From Trichopria drosophilae (Eukaryota > Arthropoda > Insecta > Hymenoptera > Diapriidae), in NCBI GenBank assembly GCA_030407085.1, contig CM059587.1:68301001-68365000 (forward strand): a stretch of DNA of 64,000 nt, read 5' to 3'. Below are positions 22,703-37,700 of this stretch, piece after piece; the first letter of the stretch is position 1; the number at the start of each line of letters is the position of its first letter. Position numbers and translations under genes: made by a program. The notes below the pieces were generated by a model that had not been told where the DNA came from, did no database searches, and was given only the letters and a program-made list of their open reading frames with translations.

Positions 22703-25700
22703 CTGACGAAAAACAACAAAAACAGTATCTTTACATTAAAATTGATTATTCCCTATACAATTATTTATAACATTGCAATTACATAAATTATTTTATGACT
22801 GTCTTTGATTTGTATTGTTCATCATGGTAGATGGCTAAAGTGCATCAACTGGTAATTGACACTCATTATTACCGGTGAGTACAAACACACTGCAAAAAAA
22901 TACTTGAAACTTTGCAAGTTGCTTCATTTTGGCGAGTCTACCATATTCTAATTTGCGAAAATGTTGTAATATACTACGGTGTCAACCAAGCGGTTGCAAA
23001 GAAACACATAACAAGTACATTTACAGAAAAAGGAAGTAGTTTTACTAAACCTACTAATAATATTTTTCTTTGACCATATTTTTAATGAATCAACGTTTAG
23101 AAATTCTGTGTGTCCACGTCCGGTTTATAAGGTAGACCTGATAATTGTAGTCGCTTCGCGTGTGGCGCCCGTAGCGCTGCCAGTGGCATTTTCAGAAACT
23201 GTATACCCCGAGAATTACAGTAGATTGATAAAGGACATAAGGAAAAACATTTTTTTTTAATAATTGTTTTGATAGAATGTAATGTGTGAATACAATATAT
23301 TAAATCCAAGGTAGTCCATTTTCTCTGTAAACAACAGATTTTTTCTATTTTTGCATAAAAATTCAAATAAAAATACTTGTAATCGAAAACTTACTGCTGT
23401 AATCGAACTAAATTCATCATTGTTTTCGGCGCTCCACTTTGTGAGGAAATAAGGGAGTCGCCGTTGGAAAAGCGCAGAATTCTGTTCTTGGTGACTTATT
23501 TCGTGTATTTTTGCAGTCAACCACCCTACAATATACATTGTTCTTTTTGGAGTCACTCGTCATAATTTACACTTCAAGAGCTGTCAGAGACACTGGTTAT
23601 GCTGACTTTTCGTGCAATATAGACCCGTTCATTTTAAGCAAAAAATTGTGCGCATGCACTACGATATAATGTTAAAACTGTACGAAACTTTTCCGTTTTC
23701 TATACAAAACTGTACGAAACAATTGAATTCGCGCTTGTACATTTCATATCGTGAAAAGGTCTATTGAAAGGTTGTATTTGGAAGTTATATAAATATTTGG
23801 ATAACGTAAACCATAAGAATATTTCATTAAAGGTCTAATTCGAATTTCTGAATGTAATTCACTGCAATATACTCATAAACTTCAATTAAAAATGCCGTAT
23901 TACTGTGTATATCAAAGGCTTTCGATATATACTCGGGGTACGCAGTTCCGGGAATTGCTACTCGAGCGCAGCTGTCGATTTACGTATCCCCTCCAGCGCC
24001 ACGCAAGAAGCGAATTAAAGGTCACGGAGAAAACATTTTCAAACATTTTAAATCAATTAAGAATAAAAGTTATTCAAGACACTGGCATTATTTTAATATT
24101 GTACAACTTCAATATATTTACAATATTTTTTTTGTTCACATTGTTAGGTACATAATCTTTTCCTGGTAAAAACGAAGCGTATATTAAAGCGTCCGGCGAG
24201 AGTACAAGAAACTTTTTTGCGAAATTGTACGCTTAATCAAGTGAACCGCTCGCTTAAAATAAATTTAAATGACGCTTAATTGAGAAGAGTTCTAAAGCGT
24301 GGATATGCACCTTTTAAGCGTCATCTAAGCGTCTAGTTGCTTTTAAGAGTGCATTAAGCCTTCTTTTTTACTTTTGGACTCTACACGGAAAATATGTTGT
24401 GGGAATTTACGTTTTAATTGGATAAGCGCGGCCATTTTAATCATAGGCAGACATCGCAACATCGACGTTGACGCTTGATTTCTTAATCTGGGAAAGGCCG
24501 CGGTGCCATATTCTGACTTACGTAGTTTCAACTACGTAGGAACAATGCGCCCTCTGGAGATAAGTCGGTAGCATTCCAGCTCTTTAATGATATGTTGTGT
24601 ATAAGATAATGTGTATAAAGCATGTTAACCTATGTGTACGTAAGGTGGCCGCTTTCACGGCGCAGCGAGTTTTTTGCGTTTTCGACTTGCTGTTCTCTGA
24701 GAGTTTTGGGAACGTCACGTTCCCAAAATCGAGCAAAGCGCCGCGCCAAATGGAAGGGGAGTCTTTGTAACTTCGATAAGTTACGTAGATCTTCCAATGC
24801 AGTACTCCTTCCCTTATTCTAATTTTTTCTCTTCTCCTATTCTGATATTTCCCCTCTATCACGCATTTTTCCCACTGACGTGTGTTGCCGTGTGGATTTT
24901 CTAAATACAAATAACGGCGCATGCGCAACAAAAGAAAAAGAGACAAAAGTGAGACTACAGTGGCCCTCCCCTTATTTGAACTTTTCGAGTCAAGGAAGAT
25001 GACGGCTTCTTCCCTTATTTTACCGCTCCCCTTCATCCCCACCACTGGCAGTATAAGAGAATAAAAACACAGAAAGGAGATATAGTGGCGCCCTTCTTCA
25101 CAGGAACATAGCGCAAGCGCAAACAGCAGTCCACTCTCTTTTGAACACTTTCAAATGGCGAATGGTGGGGGAACTCATGAGGGGAAGAAGTTAACATAAG
25201 GGACGAAAAAAGTTAAAATAAGGGGAGGGCCAGTGTACAAATCTAAGTAGTGGGGGGAGAGGGGAAAATTAGAATAAGGGAAGAAGGCCGCAATCTTGCC
25301 TGACTGGATAAATTAGAATAAGGGAAGGATTACTGTATATTTCTCACGTAGCTGTTCACAAATGCAAAGCGTTGAAAGCTATCGAACTTTCGTGGAAGGG
25401 GAATGCACATTTCTTGTGCGTTTTCCATTCGTCAATTTCACTTTATGAACTCTTAACGGACGCTCATATTTTTAGCAGGGCTCCTATTCAATTCTGTATT
25501 ATCTCTTATAGTTTCTATTTATGTGTAAACATATTCAAAATGTTGGGGGTCCAAAATGGCGGCTAAAATGTCGAAATTTGGAAATGATGAGCACGATTTT
25601 ATATTTTTGAATGTCTCTCTTTTAAATTTACCGAGCTAGGTGTAAGTGTAAGATAGATAAATCTAATCTTTATCTTGGTTCGTTCGTCCTCCCATTTGCA

Positions 25701-28700
25701 AGTTTTTATGAATATTTAGGGAGTACAATTGAATATTTAGTTTACCATTTAATCCAACAGTTAGCGCATTTAGTAATCTAACATGACGAATTACAATAGT
25801 AATATACTCTTTCAATGCTACATTTTTTTTGTTTTTATAAGTAAATCAAATATGTACTACTTTTTACACTGTTACTGCCAAAAGCACTCGAAAATAAAAC
25901 AATGTAAAACGAAGGGTAAAATACAGATCATAGAATCTTTTAATGTAGGTAATGACTGAAAATACTTGTTATTTTCTTGCACAAGAACCAATTCACACCA
26001 TTTTATTGATTAAAAAATTGAAACATAACGTAAGATAATATCGAAACTTACCTGTTTTTTTAGCTTCTTTTTTTGAAATACTTAGGCTCTTATTTGAATC
26101 GTTGCTTTCTGACCCTTCAGCACTCTCCACACCGTAATCACACCTAATTAGGCCAGTCTGTCCGGCAGACAATGGAGTATGAGGCGTCGTTGGGGTGGCT
26201 GGCGTGAAAGACGGTTCTTCATCAAATGTGAAATACTCTACTCCGCTACCAAAATGATTGGTATCTTCCGAAAAGTATGCATCCAAGACTAATTTCGCTG
26301 TCTACAAATGTAACATGGTAAATAATCATTTAAATAATCAGTAGAGACTAGTAAATTCGCTATTTTTGTTCAACATAAACATTTATTTCAATTGGACTAA
26401 GTAATACCACATTCGAAATATTATCGCGTCACAAGAATAATACTTACACGAACAAGGTTAAGATTACTACCAGTAATCTTAAGAGAGTTAGTACCGATTG
26501 ATACGGTATACTTATACTCGCCAATACTGGCGTCGTTCGTGGAAAGGCTATGAAGCAGATTAGCACGTGAAGATGAATTTTGTTGTTGTTGCTGTTGCAA
26601 ACGGTTACTTTCGTCTGAGGCGCTACTATTTAAGGAGGAGCTCGATCCTCCCATGCCACTTTTTTCTCCTCCAGCCTGTTCGAATCGCACAGGTGATGCA
26701 TTTCTTTGAATTGTTTCTTTTATCAAGTCTTCTGCATAACTGTACAAAACAATTAATTATTATTTCTTGTCGAACCTAACTCTTCATTCGTGTAGTTGGT
26801 AACATATTTAGTTATGATGAATAAATAGAAAAACAATTGCACATAACGTGGTAATTAACCCCTTCGCTGCGGATGACAAAGATCTTTGTCATTTAGGACT
26901 TTTCTCTGACTGCGGCAAAAACGCAAATCTTTGTCATGACATAAATTAGTCTAATGAAGTCAATAACACACCCAATTTAAAAACTTGACCATTTCTGGCC
27001 AGCCTAAGATATACCGAACAACATGCCGTTGTTCTTTTTCCAAAACATGTTGTCAAAAAAAAAAGATACAAATTCTTAAAATATGTTGTTTTTACGATTT
27101 TGTAAAAATCTTTGTCATGAGCTATGTCGCCGTATTAGGTCAATTTCTGCATTAAAAATTAATAAAATCGTTTGAAACTTGCTACTCAGGGGTTTTCGAG
27201 GTCGCCGATTACAAATCTGATGATATATTTTGAAAATTCAACATGGCGGATCCTAGTACCGCGGGTTAATGTTACCCTTCCCCCGTTAGCTTCAATATAC
27301 AATATGTACTTACACGCTTTACTACGAGAAAGTTCGAGAAAGGTCTTCAAAGCGCAATTTTTTTCTGTTTTTATATATTCTTGTTTAAAATTGTTTTTAA
27401 AATAAAACATATTGAACTCTAGAAATCAGTGTTTTTTTCCCACATGTAACACGATAACTCAGGAGTACATAATACAATTTTGAAATTTACACGGAATAAT
27501 CTGGATAGATAATAAACTCTGTAATATATCTATAAAAACTAAAAATATAGATTTGTAGCTGCAGAATTGAAGCAGTTTTTGATAAAAATACAAAATTCGG
27601 TATAAATATTGTATAAATAATCACGAGAGTGTTTCTATTGCCAACCTGCCAAGAGCAGCATTATTGACATATGAATAACAAGTTGCCGTAATATTGTACA
27701 TGCAAAAACTGATATAAGATTCGTAATCAGTTCGAATTTTGATTAAGCCGTCCGCTATATTGAATCCGCCATTTTGAATTTTCCAAAAATCTGACTTCAA
27801 ATTCGTAATCGGCGTCCCAAGAAACTCCTATGCAGTATGATCTCCCTTATTCTAATTAGTAAGGTTTTTCAAGATGGCGCCGACCTCTCTTATTCTAATT
27901 TTCCCCTCACCCCCACTTACTTTGCTTGCGAGCTTATGATTCGTGGACAATATTTTTCGTTGATTTTTGGTGTGATAGTGGGAGAAGACTTGTGGGGGAA
28001 CGATTAAAATAAAAGAGGCTGGACAATTAGAATAAGCGAGGTTCGAATAAGAGAGGTCCTACTGTACACCAAGTTACAGTAAAATCTAACCAAATTTTTT
28101 TTTTCCCGCATTTTGGGCACTTTTTGTGAAATTCTCGCCGCAGCGTAGGGGTTAACAATCGTCGATTTTGAATGTCGTATTGTAAATTTGTTTCTGCTGA
28201 TTTTTATATTACATAGATTTTCATTAAAATTTTATTTGTCATAAGACTGCCTATTATAATAGATTTTACTCATATCTTTAATCTTGGTACAAAATACTGC
28301 TTTGTAATTTTTCTACAGGTCATCTTCCATGACATCTATGGCGTGATCGTCGAAATGATCGTACTTAATGGGATGTTCGCGAACGCTGATTTCCTTCCTA
28401 CTTCTTTCAAAATTCGGACCGTCTAATTAATATTAATTGTTATACTTGTAGCCCGTAAACCACCGGTCCCGGTCTTTGCAAGCCACATGATAAACACTAA
28501 TCTTATACTCGACATTTTGACATTTTCTTACCTACAATTGCCGGGCCGGCAATTCTTTTTTCGGCAGGGGGTAATGTAAGGAATTCGTATTTTGAATGAT
28601 GTTTCAGATTACTGATAGTTCAAATTCCTTCATTCCATTGTTTGCGAGCACGTCTCAATTGTTGGTCGTTATGTTTGTCATTAGCTAGTTTCGGTCTAAT

Positions 28701-31700
28701 CTATTATTAATAAACTTCTCTTTTGATAAAATGTAGTTTTTATTTACAATTTTTAACAATATTGTTTTAATATAACTATAATTAATTATCAAGTTTGAAA
28801 TATTTCGTCGGGAGTTGCACAGACCTTTTAATAAGCAGATAACAGTAGACGTGGTGAAAATTGAAGCCCCTGTAACTAGGCAACCCTTTGATCTTCAGCC
28901 CCAAAATTTTCTATATAACTTTTTTATCAATTGGAATAATGATTGTGTAAATTGCAAAACGATTGAAACACTTTACAATTTTCGTCTGGATCACTTCGCA
29001 TGAAATGACCCACATAAGAGCAGACACTAATAATATCAAGTCTAAATCTTATTCGTCATCTTTTCTGTCGACACTCGTCCCAAACACGCCTCCATCCTTG
29101 GAAGCATAATGGTTGTGTCACTGCATCAATAATGATCACTTTTTACGGTTAAAACTTCATTTTATCCTATAAGATCCAATTACTATTATGAAAATTTTAA
29201 TTCTGAATGCTGAGTTCTGTTTTCCCCCCTTGTTTATTTACAATCTGCCTAGAGAGGCATTGAGTAAATTTTAATATCCATATATATATATGGGACGTTC
29301 CGCGTCAACTGAAACAACGCTCCGAAAAAAATTGTTCTTAACCGATTTTGATGTATGAGGGCTCAAAACGTCCGTATTAAAAAGTTCTTTCAAATGGCGT
29401 CTGGCATATATGTGACATTCAAAATGGCGTTCAGCTATGGCGGTCTAAAGAGCCAAAATATAGAATGCGTTTCAAATATGAGCGAACAAAAATGTTAAAG
29501 ATCAACTCGATTTTAGTGAAAAACAAAATGCTAGTGATTTTGGATTCGCTGATTACGAATATGAACTCAGAATTGTGAAATTCAAAATGGCGGAACTAAT
29601 ATGGCGGACACAAAAACTAAAGATCGTTGAATTTGTCTGAAAATGGATATTCGAGGGTTTTTGGAGTCGCTGATAACGAATATAAACTCAGAATTGTGAA
29701 ATTCAAAACGGCGGACGGTTTTTCAAAAATGAAACGAAATCTATTTGAAACGTGTTACTCGGCCCTCGGGGTTTTTTGAGGTCGCTGATTATTCTGAAAG
29801 TACCTAATCGTTTACAAATTTTCAAAATTTGAAGTCAGATTTTAAAAATCAAATACATTTCGTTTAATTTTCAAAAAACCGTCTGCCATATTGAATCCAC
29901 CATTTTGAATTTTGAAAATCTGACTTCAGATTCGTAATCAGAGCGACCCAAAACGGTCGAAAAAAATGGGAAACTTTTGACCGTAAATATTTATTTTTTA
30001 GGAATATTTTTCACGTTTGGCGTCGAACCCGATAACTAGACAAGGTTATAACTAAACCTCCAAATTTGACGTGAAACGAAAAAAATGAATGAAGGCGCAA
30101 AATTTCACCACTCTTTTGACACCGATAGGGCACTCAAGGCTGTTACTTTATAGGGTAATTGTACCAATTACTACCCCAAATCCATTAAATCTGTATTTTC
30201 TAGATTGTGCAAGTGGTCATTATTTTGTTTCCTTCAGACTATTCAGTGTCGAAAAGTACCCCGGAAATGTGTACTTACACTACAAAATAAATAAAACTTG
30301 AATACCATATTTGATGGGGTGGTTTTTTATTTTTAATTATTTCAGGGGTTGTTTTTGAATTTATTGTATTTTCGTCATTAGATTTGGATTCAACGTCGAA
30401 AAATACTCCGGAAAAGTATTAAAGTCCTTTAAATATTTAATTAAATCTACAATTTTAACTTATTTATTTATTTATTAGTTTTTTACACGGGCTAAACAGC
30501 CCTTATACAGAGATAACAATAATTGTCGCTTAACATTAATGTAAGAAAATATATAAATTTAATGAAATAATTGAAGAGGTTAAATAAACTTAACAAAACA
30601 ATTCTTGAAATATGGTAAAAGCTCGTGGATCATAATAACAGAGTTGCAATTTCTTACACGATGTTACAAAATCAGAAAGAGACCCATTAACATTGCATTT
30701 GCCCGACATGTTATTCCATAATCTTGTTATACGAGGGAGAGCTGCATGAAAACGAGATTTATTTTTAAAATTTCTAACTGAAAATGGGCATATATTTCTA
30801 CAGCCATACGATATATTACGACGTATGAATAAAGAGTGTAGTGCTGTAGAGTTAATGTGGCGTTGTAGGATCTTGTACACTAAGGTTAAGTCATTGACTA
30901 TATGAATTGACTTTACAGTAGGTAACATAAAATATTTGGAAAATTCATTAAAGTCGTGACAGAATCTAGACATAGGCCTAACAGTTTTAGTTGACAGAAA
31001 TCTAATGAATTTCCTTTGAATTTTTTCTAATTGGCCAATATGTTTAACCGTATACGGTGACCAAATTTGAGATGCGTACAATAAGTTTGGAAGAACAAGG
31101 GTTTTATAGATGTGTATTATGGCACTAGTATCCATAAAACATTTAGTTGATCTAAATAAAAACCCTAATTGCTTGGCTGCCTTGCTGTACACTAAATTAA
31201 GATGAGGGACAAAATTTAATGTACTATTAATCAATACTCCGAGGTCTGTTATGCTTGTAACATTGTCTATTGCTCGATTATATACTGAAAGTCAAAAACC
31301 GAATGTGTAGAAGAAAAGGATATTGATTTGCATTTATTGTAATTTAAACTTAGATGATTATCAGAGCACCAATTTACAATCATATTGAGATCTCTCTGTA
31401 AATTAGAAGCGTCCCGAGGTGTTCTGATAGTATTAAATATTTTTAAATCATCAGCATATAGTAAGGCATGACTAAACTGAATGCTCGCAAGGATATCATT
31501 AATGAAAATATTAAATAATAATGGACCTAAATGAGATCCTTGCGGGACACCTGATAGTACCAACACAGGGTCTGATACAGCGCCTTTAATACGTACTACC
31601 TGTGAACGATTGGTCAAATACGAGGTAATCCAGGATAACAGTGAACCACTGATACCCAAGGTGGAAATTTTTGATGTTAACAAATTGTGGTCCACAGTGT

Positions 31701-34700
31701 CAAATGCTTTTGCAAAATCCAGATAAATTGCATCTACCTGGTTACCATCTTCTAAAGAATTAATAATATCAGACGTAAACATTAGAAGGTCTGTAACTGT
31801 GGATCTACCCCTAACAAATCCATGCTGATTTTCAGAAATATGTGGAAGTAATATATCACCGAGTTTGGTAGCAACTATAGCATCTAAAAGTTTCGGAATT
31901 GTGCTAATAATGGAGATTGGGCGATATTTGCACACATTGTGCTTATCACCGCCTTTGAAAATAGGGGTGACATAAGATACTTTCCACGTATCCGGAAAAA
32001 TTCCTGTTTGCATTGATTTATTGAATAGTGTGAGCAGGGGAGATGTTAAGGAAGAGCCACAATTTTAAAAAAAAAATAGGTGGTAACAAGTCGGGCCCAT
32101 AATTTAAATCACATTTTAGTAGATTGATAGCCGATTTCACATCTACAGAAGTGATAAGCAAAGGCGAGAATGGTAAAGATGAACTAATGGCAATAGTATA
32201 TATAATGTTCTCATAAAGAAAGAAGCGTTTTCTACTATTAAAAATACATTTCTTAAAAATTTGAAATTTTTAACATTAGCAGTTCCGTTCCCTGCCAAAG
32301 AATCAATATATTGACGCACCTCATTGATCTACACTTTGTGTATGATCAATCATTGATATGAGGTACCTTAAATACCAGTTTTCTGAGGGCGATATGCTCT
32401 TCTAAATCCCAGCAGTCTAAAGTTTAACTAATGTTTATTACTATTTAAAAGAAGCAATTAAAAAAATGAATGTGATGTCGGTATTACTACGGGCTTGTTT
32501 GCATTACTACGCATGTATTAGCACCAATGTATCTATTACTTCACATGTATTACAACGCATGTATTACTACGCGTGCATGTATTACTGCAAGCATAATACT
32601 ACGAATGAATTATACCTCCGAAATTACTTACAACTTCATTTATTTATATTTAAATACATTTTTGCTAATGAAATATAACGAAATCATTATCACATGGTAA
32701 ATCACAGATGTGGATATGTAAGTAATAAATAATTATTTATATATTATTTATATAGTGTATCATATCGAATTTGTAAATTTTTAATTTTTTCTTCAATTTC
32801 GTCCTTCTCTTATCTTTTCATGACAGCTTCTTTAGCTTTCCTGTTGTTTTCTTCGATTTCTATTATCTTTTATTGCTGTCTTTCTTTTTCTCTCTCTAGT
32901 TTTATTTCTTCTTTTTTCAGTTTATTTTCTTCTTTTACTTTTTTGGCTATTTCCACGCATGTACCTACCGTACCAACGCGACGGCACCAACTAACCGACA
33001 GTATAACCACAAACTATACCACAGTAGTAATAGATGCACGCGGGTAAAATACTGCATCCATTACTACATTTAAAAATACATATAAAAATATTACAAAAAT
33101 GAAATTCGTCGAAATTATTACGTTCTGGAGTACATACTTTTACTGAAAATAACTTTACATCAAACATTTTTATTTCAATGAAATCAAAATAAACAACTTC
33201 CTAACAGTAGTCTAAACTTACTGACAGCAAAATTTTGCAATCCGACGGTAGTTAAAGGGATGTAAACCTGATTTTCTATATTTTCTCGACAATAATCATG
33301 TTTATTAAATATTAATGTTATAATCTTAATATTATAATCGCTCAGACAAAAATGAATATTTACCTTGATTACGTCTCTAATTGGCTTAATGTAAATCGTT
33401 TGTCTTTAAACATTGATAAAACAGTTTTTATTCCTTTTGGCATATACAAAGATAGCCTGCCAAGTAATATTGAAATTAAAATAAATAACCTAGTAGTAAA
33501 GCGTTCCGATTTTACTAAATACCTAGGAATCATAACAGACTGCCATATGAAGTGGGGTAAACAAGTAGAAGTATTAATAAGAAAGACTAGATATTTATTA
33601 TTTATATTTTATAAACTATCAAAATCGTTAAACATGAAATCACTAATGGCAATCTACTATGCTCTTTTTCACAATTTATTAAGTTATGGCCTCATTGTGT
33701 GGGGTAATTAATCCGTTACAGCGACTACAGAATAAATTAATTCAAATTATTACTAAAAAAAAACGATCAAGTTACTTATCCGCCTACAGTTAAACAACCA
33801 TTTATACTTGAATCAATAATATATCATTATACATGTAATGAATTAAGTAGCGTTTACTTGGCTTCTACAGGCATAACAAGAAATAAAAATATACAGTTAC
33901 CTAAAATCAATAAGTCAATAAGTTACAAAAACAGTAAGTTTATAGCAACAAAATATTATAATTTATTACCGAATAACCTAAAACAACTTAATCATTGTAA
34001 AAAGGTCACCAGGAAAAAAATTGTAATGTGGTTAACACAAGAGAAGACAGCTACTAACAGCTAAAATAGCGATCTTACTACGAATATATGTACGCGAATC
34101 GTTTATAATGAAAAATTATGTACACTTTTGCGTTAGCATTCTTATTATTTTTCTTTTTAAAATTTATACATTTTTATTGTACAGTTTATATTATATTATG
34201 TTTTGCTTTTACTATATTTTTATATATATTTTTGTTATTTTTTCTTAGTTATATATATTAAGCTAGGCCTAGCTCTACGTACAGGTAGTTATTACCTCTG
34301 TAGTATACCATTATGTTTTATATGTAATTGTATAATATTGCTAGAATGAATAAATAAATAAAATATAATTAGTTTCTAACGTATAATCTAGTCTAAAAAA
34401 AATTTATTTTACTACTTTCGACGAATTCGTAGTATTAGGAGCGTTCGTGGTAATTGGTACATTTACCCTATGCTGGCGTCCTGGGTTCAAATCGCTGTGC
34501 GAACATTTTTTGCGATAATTTCTTAAAATAACACAAAATAATAAGACATTTGTTTTAACAATACATGTACCTTTATTACGAATGAAAAAATATAAGAACC
34601 TCTCTCTTTAAAGAATTGCTTGTCTTCATAATGTGTATATATACAATAGAACAAAGGACAAATGAGGCGTCTGACGCCGAATACCTCGTTTTTTCATTCC

Positions 34701-37700
34701 ATTGCTTCCGTGTCGAAAACGGTGCAAGATAAAGCAAAACTTTGCTAAACCTTTTCTGTAGAGGAGGAAATTCTATTTACACCAAAGATTCGTGCAAGAT
34801 TTTATCATGTATCAGAATTTTGTACGAAAACTAATGAGGGAGTAAGATATTTTAGCGAACAGTCCTATGAGTCTGTTCACGCTGTTTTCAGTAAAACTTC
34901 AGAAAAATATAAAGTCCTGAAAGTCATCCTGAGTACTCCACGAAATGTAATTTCGTTCAACAAAAATATTGATCATTAAGAGATTTTCTTCATAACAGAT
35001 AGTTTATATATCTTTAAAACAAAATTTAATGTTTGGTTAATAACTCATTTTTTTGACTAATTTAGTCGTCAAGTTTGAAAATGAAGTAAAAAATCTTATT
35101 TTCGCTGCCGAGTGGATTTTTTTCGAAAAGTTATGACAATTGTAGAAATATATGTTCCCAGTCATAAACTCCAGACTTAAACGAAATATAATTAAAATAA
35201 TAACTTACCGTACCGTGTCCTCAGAAGTACCCGTTATCTGGACAAGTCGTTCCTTAGCTCCAGGATTGACTACAAATAAAAAATAATATTACTGCTCTTC
35301 TAAATTTAGGAATATGTTAGAATATTAATCACTCGTGACATTTCAAAGTGCCAGATAATTTTATGGCACTTCCAGTTAGTTTCTAAACATTTGTTAAAAA
35401 AAAATTAACATGCTTGATTTTTATTTCGTGATATAACAAGATCAAGCAGTGTTGTAAATTTTTCGCGAGGCAGAAAGTAATCGAATTAAGCGACTGACAT
35501 GTCACAAAAGAAGTTTGTTAAAGCTTCGCTGACAGAGTAGAGGATTAATAATTCGTTAAATGTAATTTTTTAATAATTTTTGTATTAAATATGTTGTATT
35601 TGGTAACAAAAAATAGAAAGAGAAAACATTCTATTTCACGAAATTAATTACAATATATTAGATGCTATTAGGATTCTGCTAAATAATATAGACTCTCACT
35701 AAATTGCAAGATCAACTAGATCTTAGATATGGGAATTTTACTTTAGTTATTACAATTCGTACAAATATTCTGATCTACTGCACAGCAAAACGCAGACAAT
35801 TACATGAACACTTTAGTAGTTCTTAAAGCATAAATATAGAGTTTTTAAAACCTCCATCGATATTGACAAACCTTATACTGTTGGCAAAACGAACGATGCG
35901 GGGAAATGTCTGAATATAGGCAACCATCTAATCTAAATTCACAGAATTTTCATTGTTTATATGAATTTTATTGCTTATTAAAATCCTTTAATTTTTATAA
36001 TGGGATTTTTCATATAAAATCTGTAACAGTGAATTTTTTTTGTAACTCATAAACAGCATTATGTCAATTTACCTAATAACATCTTATATACTACCAAAGT
36101 GAAGTAGAAGTTTTTTGCCCATTAACGCTGGGACGGAAATATTTTCGGCATCAGTTAGGATATCATTAATGTCAAATTGCATGCGCTTTCAGAACTTTTT
36201 AATAAAATTTCGATACAATGAAAAGCAAAAAAGTTACACGCATTTTTTAAAGAAAAACACAATTTTTGAAAATTGTTTTTTAATTGAAACATCACTTTCA
36301 CCTAGAAATGGCATCGGCCATCGCCAAAGCGGAGTGACTTTAGCGTTGCAGGGACCTATTGGATTTACAAAAAATTTTATATTAAGTTTTCCATTTTAGC
36401 GGTGGGGGGAGCGTTTTCACGTCTTCGGAAAAGTAAAAAAAAGCAGTCAGAATTAAATACTCGAACGCGTCAAATAGTAATAGTTAAAGTTGCGCTACGT
36501 TTTTCTGATAACGAAGGAATATTGATCTGATCGTTTCAGTGGTGCGGGTTGTTTTATAAAGAAATAAAAAACAGACGAACAAAAAATTTACTCAAGCGTG
36601 TCAGATATTCACCAGGGATGTTAAGTAAGCTCTCGAGAAGTTCCTTTTCCAAAACTGACGATTTTAACCCGACGAAAACCGATGGTTAGTTATTGAATTT
36701 GTATTTTTTGTCTTAAAAACTATAGACTAGAGAAAATTTTCTAAGAACAATAATGTTTTAGAATGAGTCAATGAATTCCCTCAAATTTTTTCAGAATTTA
36801 TTGATGCAGTTTCTGATTCTTCAAAAATTCCATAATGGCGGGTAGATCACAGAAAATTAACGTCAAATCTTTATGTTACAAATGTAACTTTAAGGGGGTG
36901 AAGTCAGAATTTTAAAATTTCGCCATCACTTTTATTTCATTATTATGAAGAATTCTGAGATCATATTCGTATTGAGCGACTAGAAAATCCTCTATACCTA
37001 GCTACACTCGTTGAAATCGAACAAATAGCGAGATGAAATTTTAGCATTCGATGCCCGCCCTTTTGGATCCGGCAATTAGAATTTTGAAATTCCAACCTCA
37101 TATTCATAATCAGTGTCCTCGAAAATGGTAACTGCCATTTTATTGTAACGTCACTATTTCTTGAACTTCCATTTTTCGCAATATAAAAATATGAGCACAG
37201 TTTTCAATGCTCTATCCGCCATTTTGGAAGAATCCATCATGAATTACGAAATGAGTTACTAGACATTTTAATCCTGAGGGTCCATGGACGCGATATTTCA
37301 CCTTAGACATGTTCTCCTACGTCATTTCAAGGTGAAAGTGATGTTTGAATATAAAAACAAATGTAAAAATTCGGGTTTTTCTGGATAAAAATGCGTGTAA
37401 CTTTTTTGAGGTTCGTTTTATCCAAATTTTGTTGACAAATTCTGAAAGAGCACATAATTTTACGAAAGACACAGTTCTGCTAACATTTTCTCATAAGCGT
37501 TTATATAGAAATTAACTCTTTCAGTCACACAATTAGGATAATTCACAAAACATTATAATCACCATTGAAAATAGGGTTTCTGGGGTCGCTGAATACGAAT
37601 CCGGGGTCAGATTTGCAAAATATTAAAAATTCAAAATGGCGGATCCGTTACATTTTTAAACATTCATCCGCCATTTTGAATTTTTCAAAACTGATATCGG

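Noticed and set aside
24584..25045. Minus-strand frame of 153 codons, the second longest simple frame on that strand
   Set aside because: It crosses the boundary of the nested MITEs and reads through their TIRs; composition explains it.
30590..34064. Two LINE pieces as one element
   Set aside because: They are on opposite strands, cover overlapping parts of the RT C-terminus and have separate A-rich tails, so they are two insertions.
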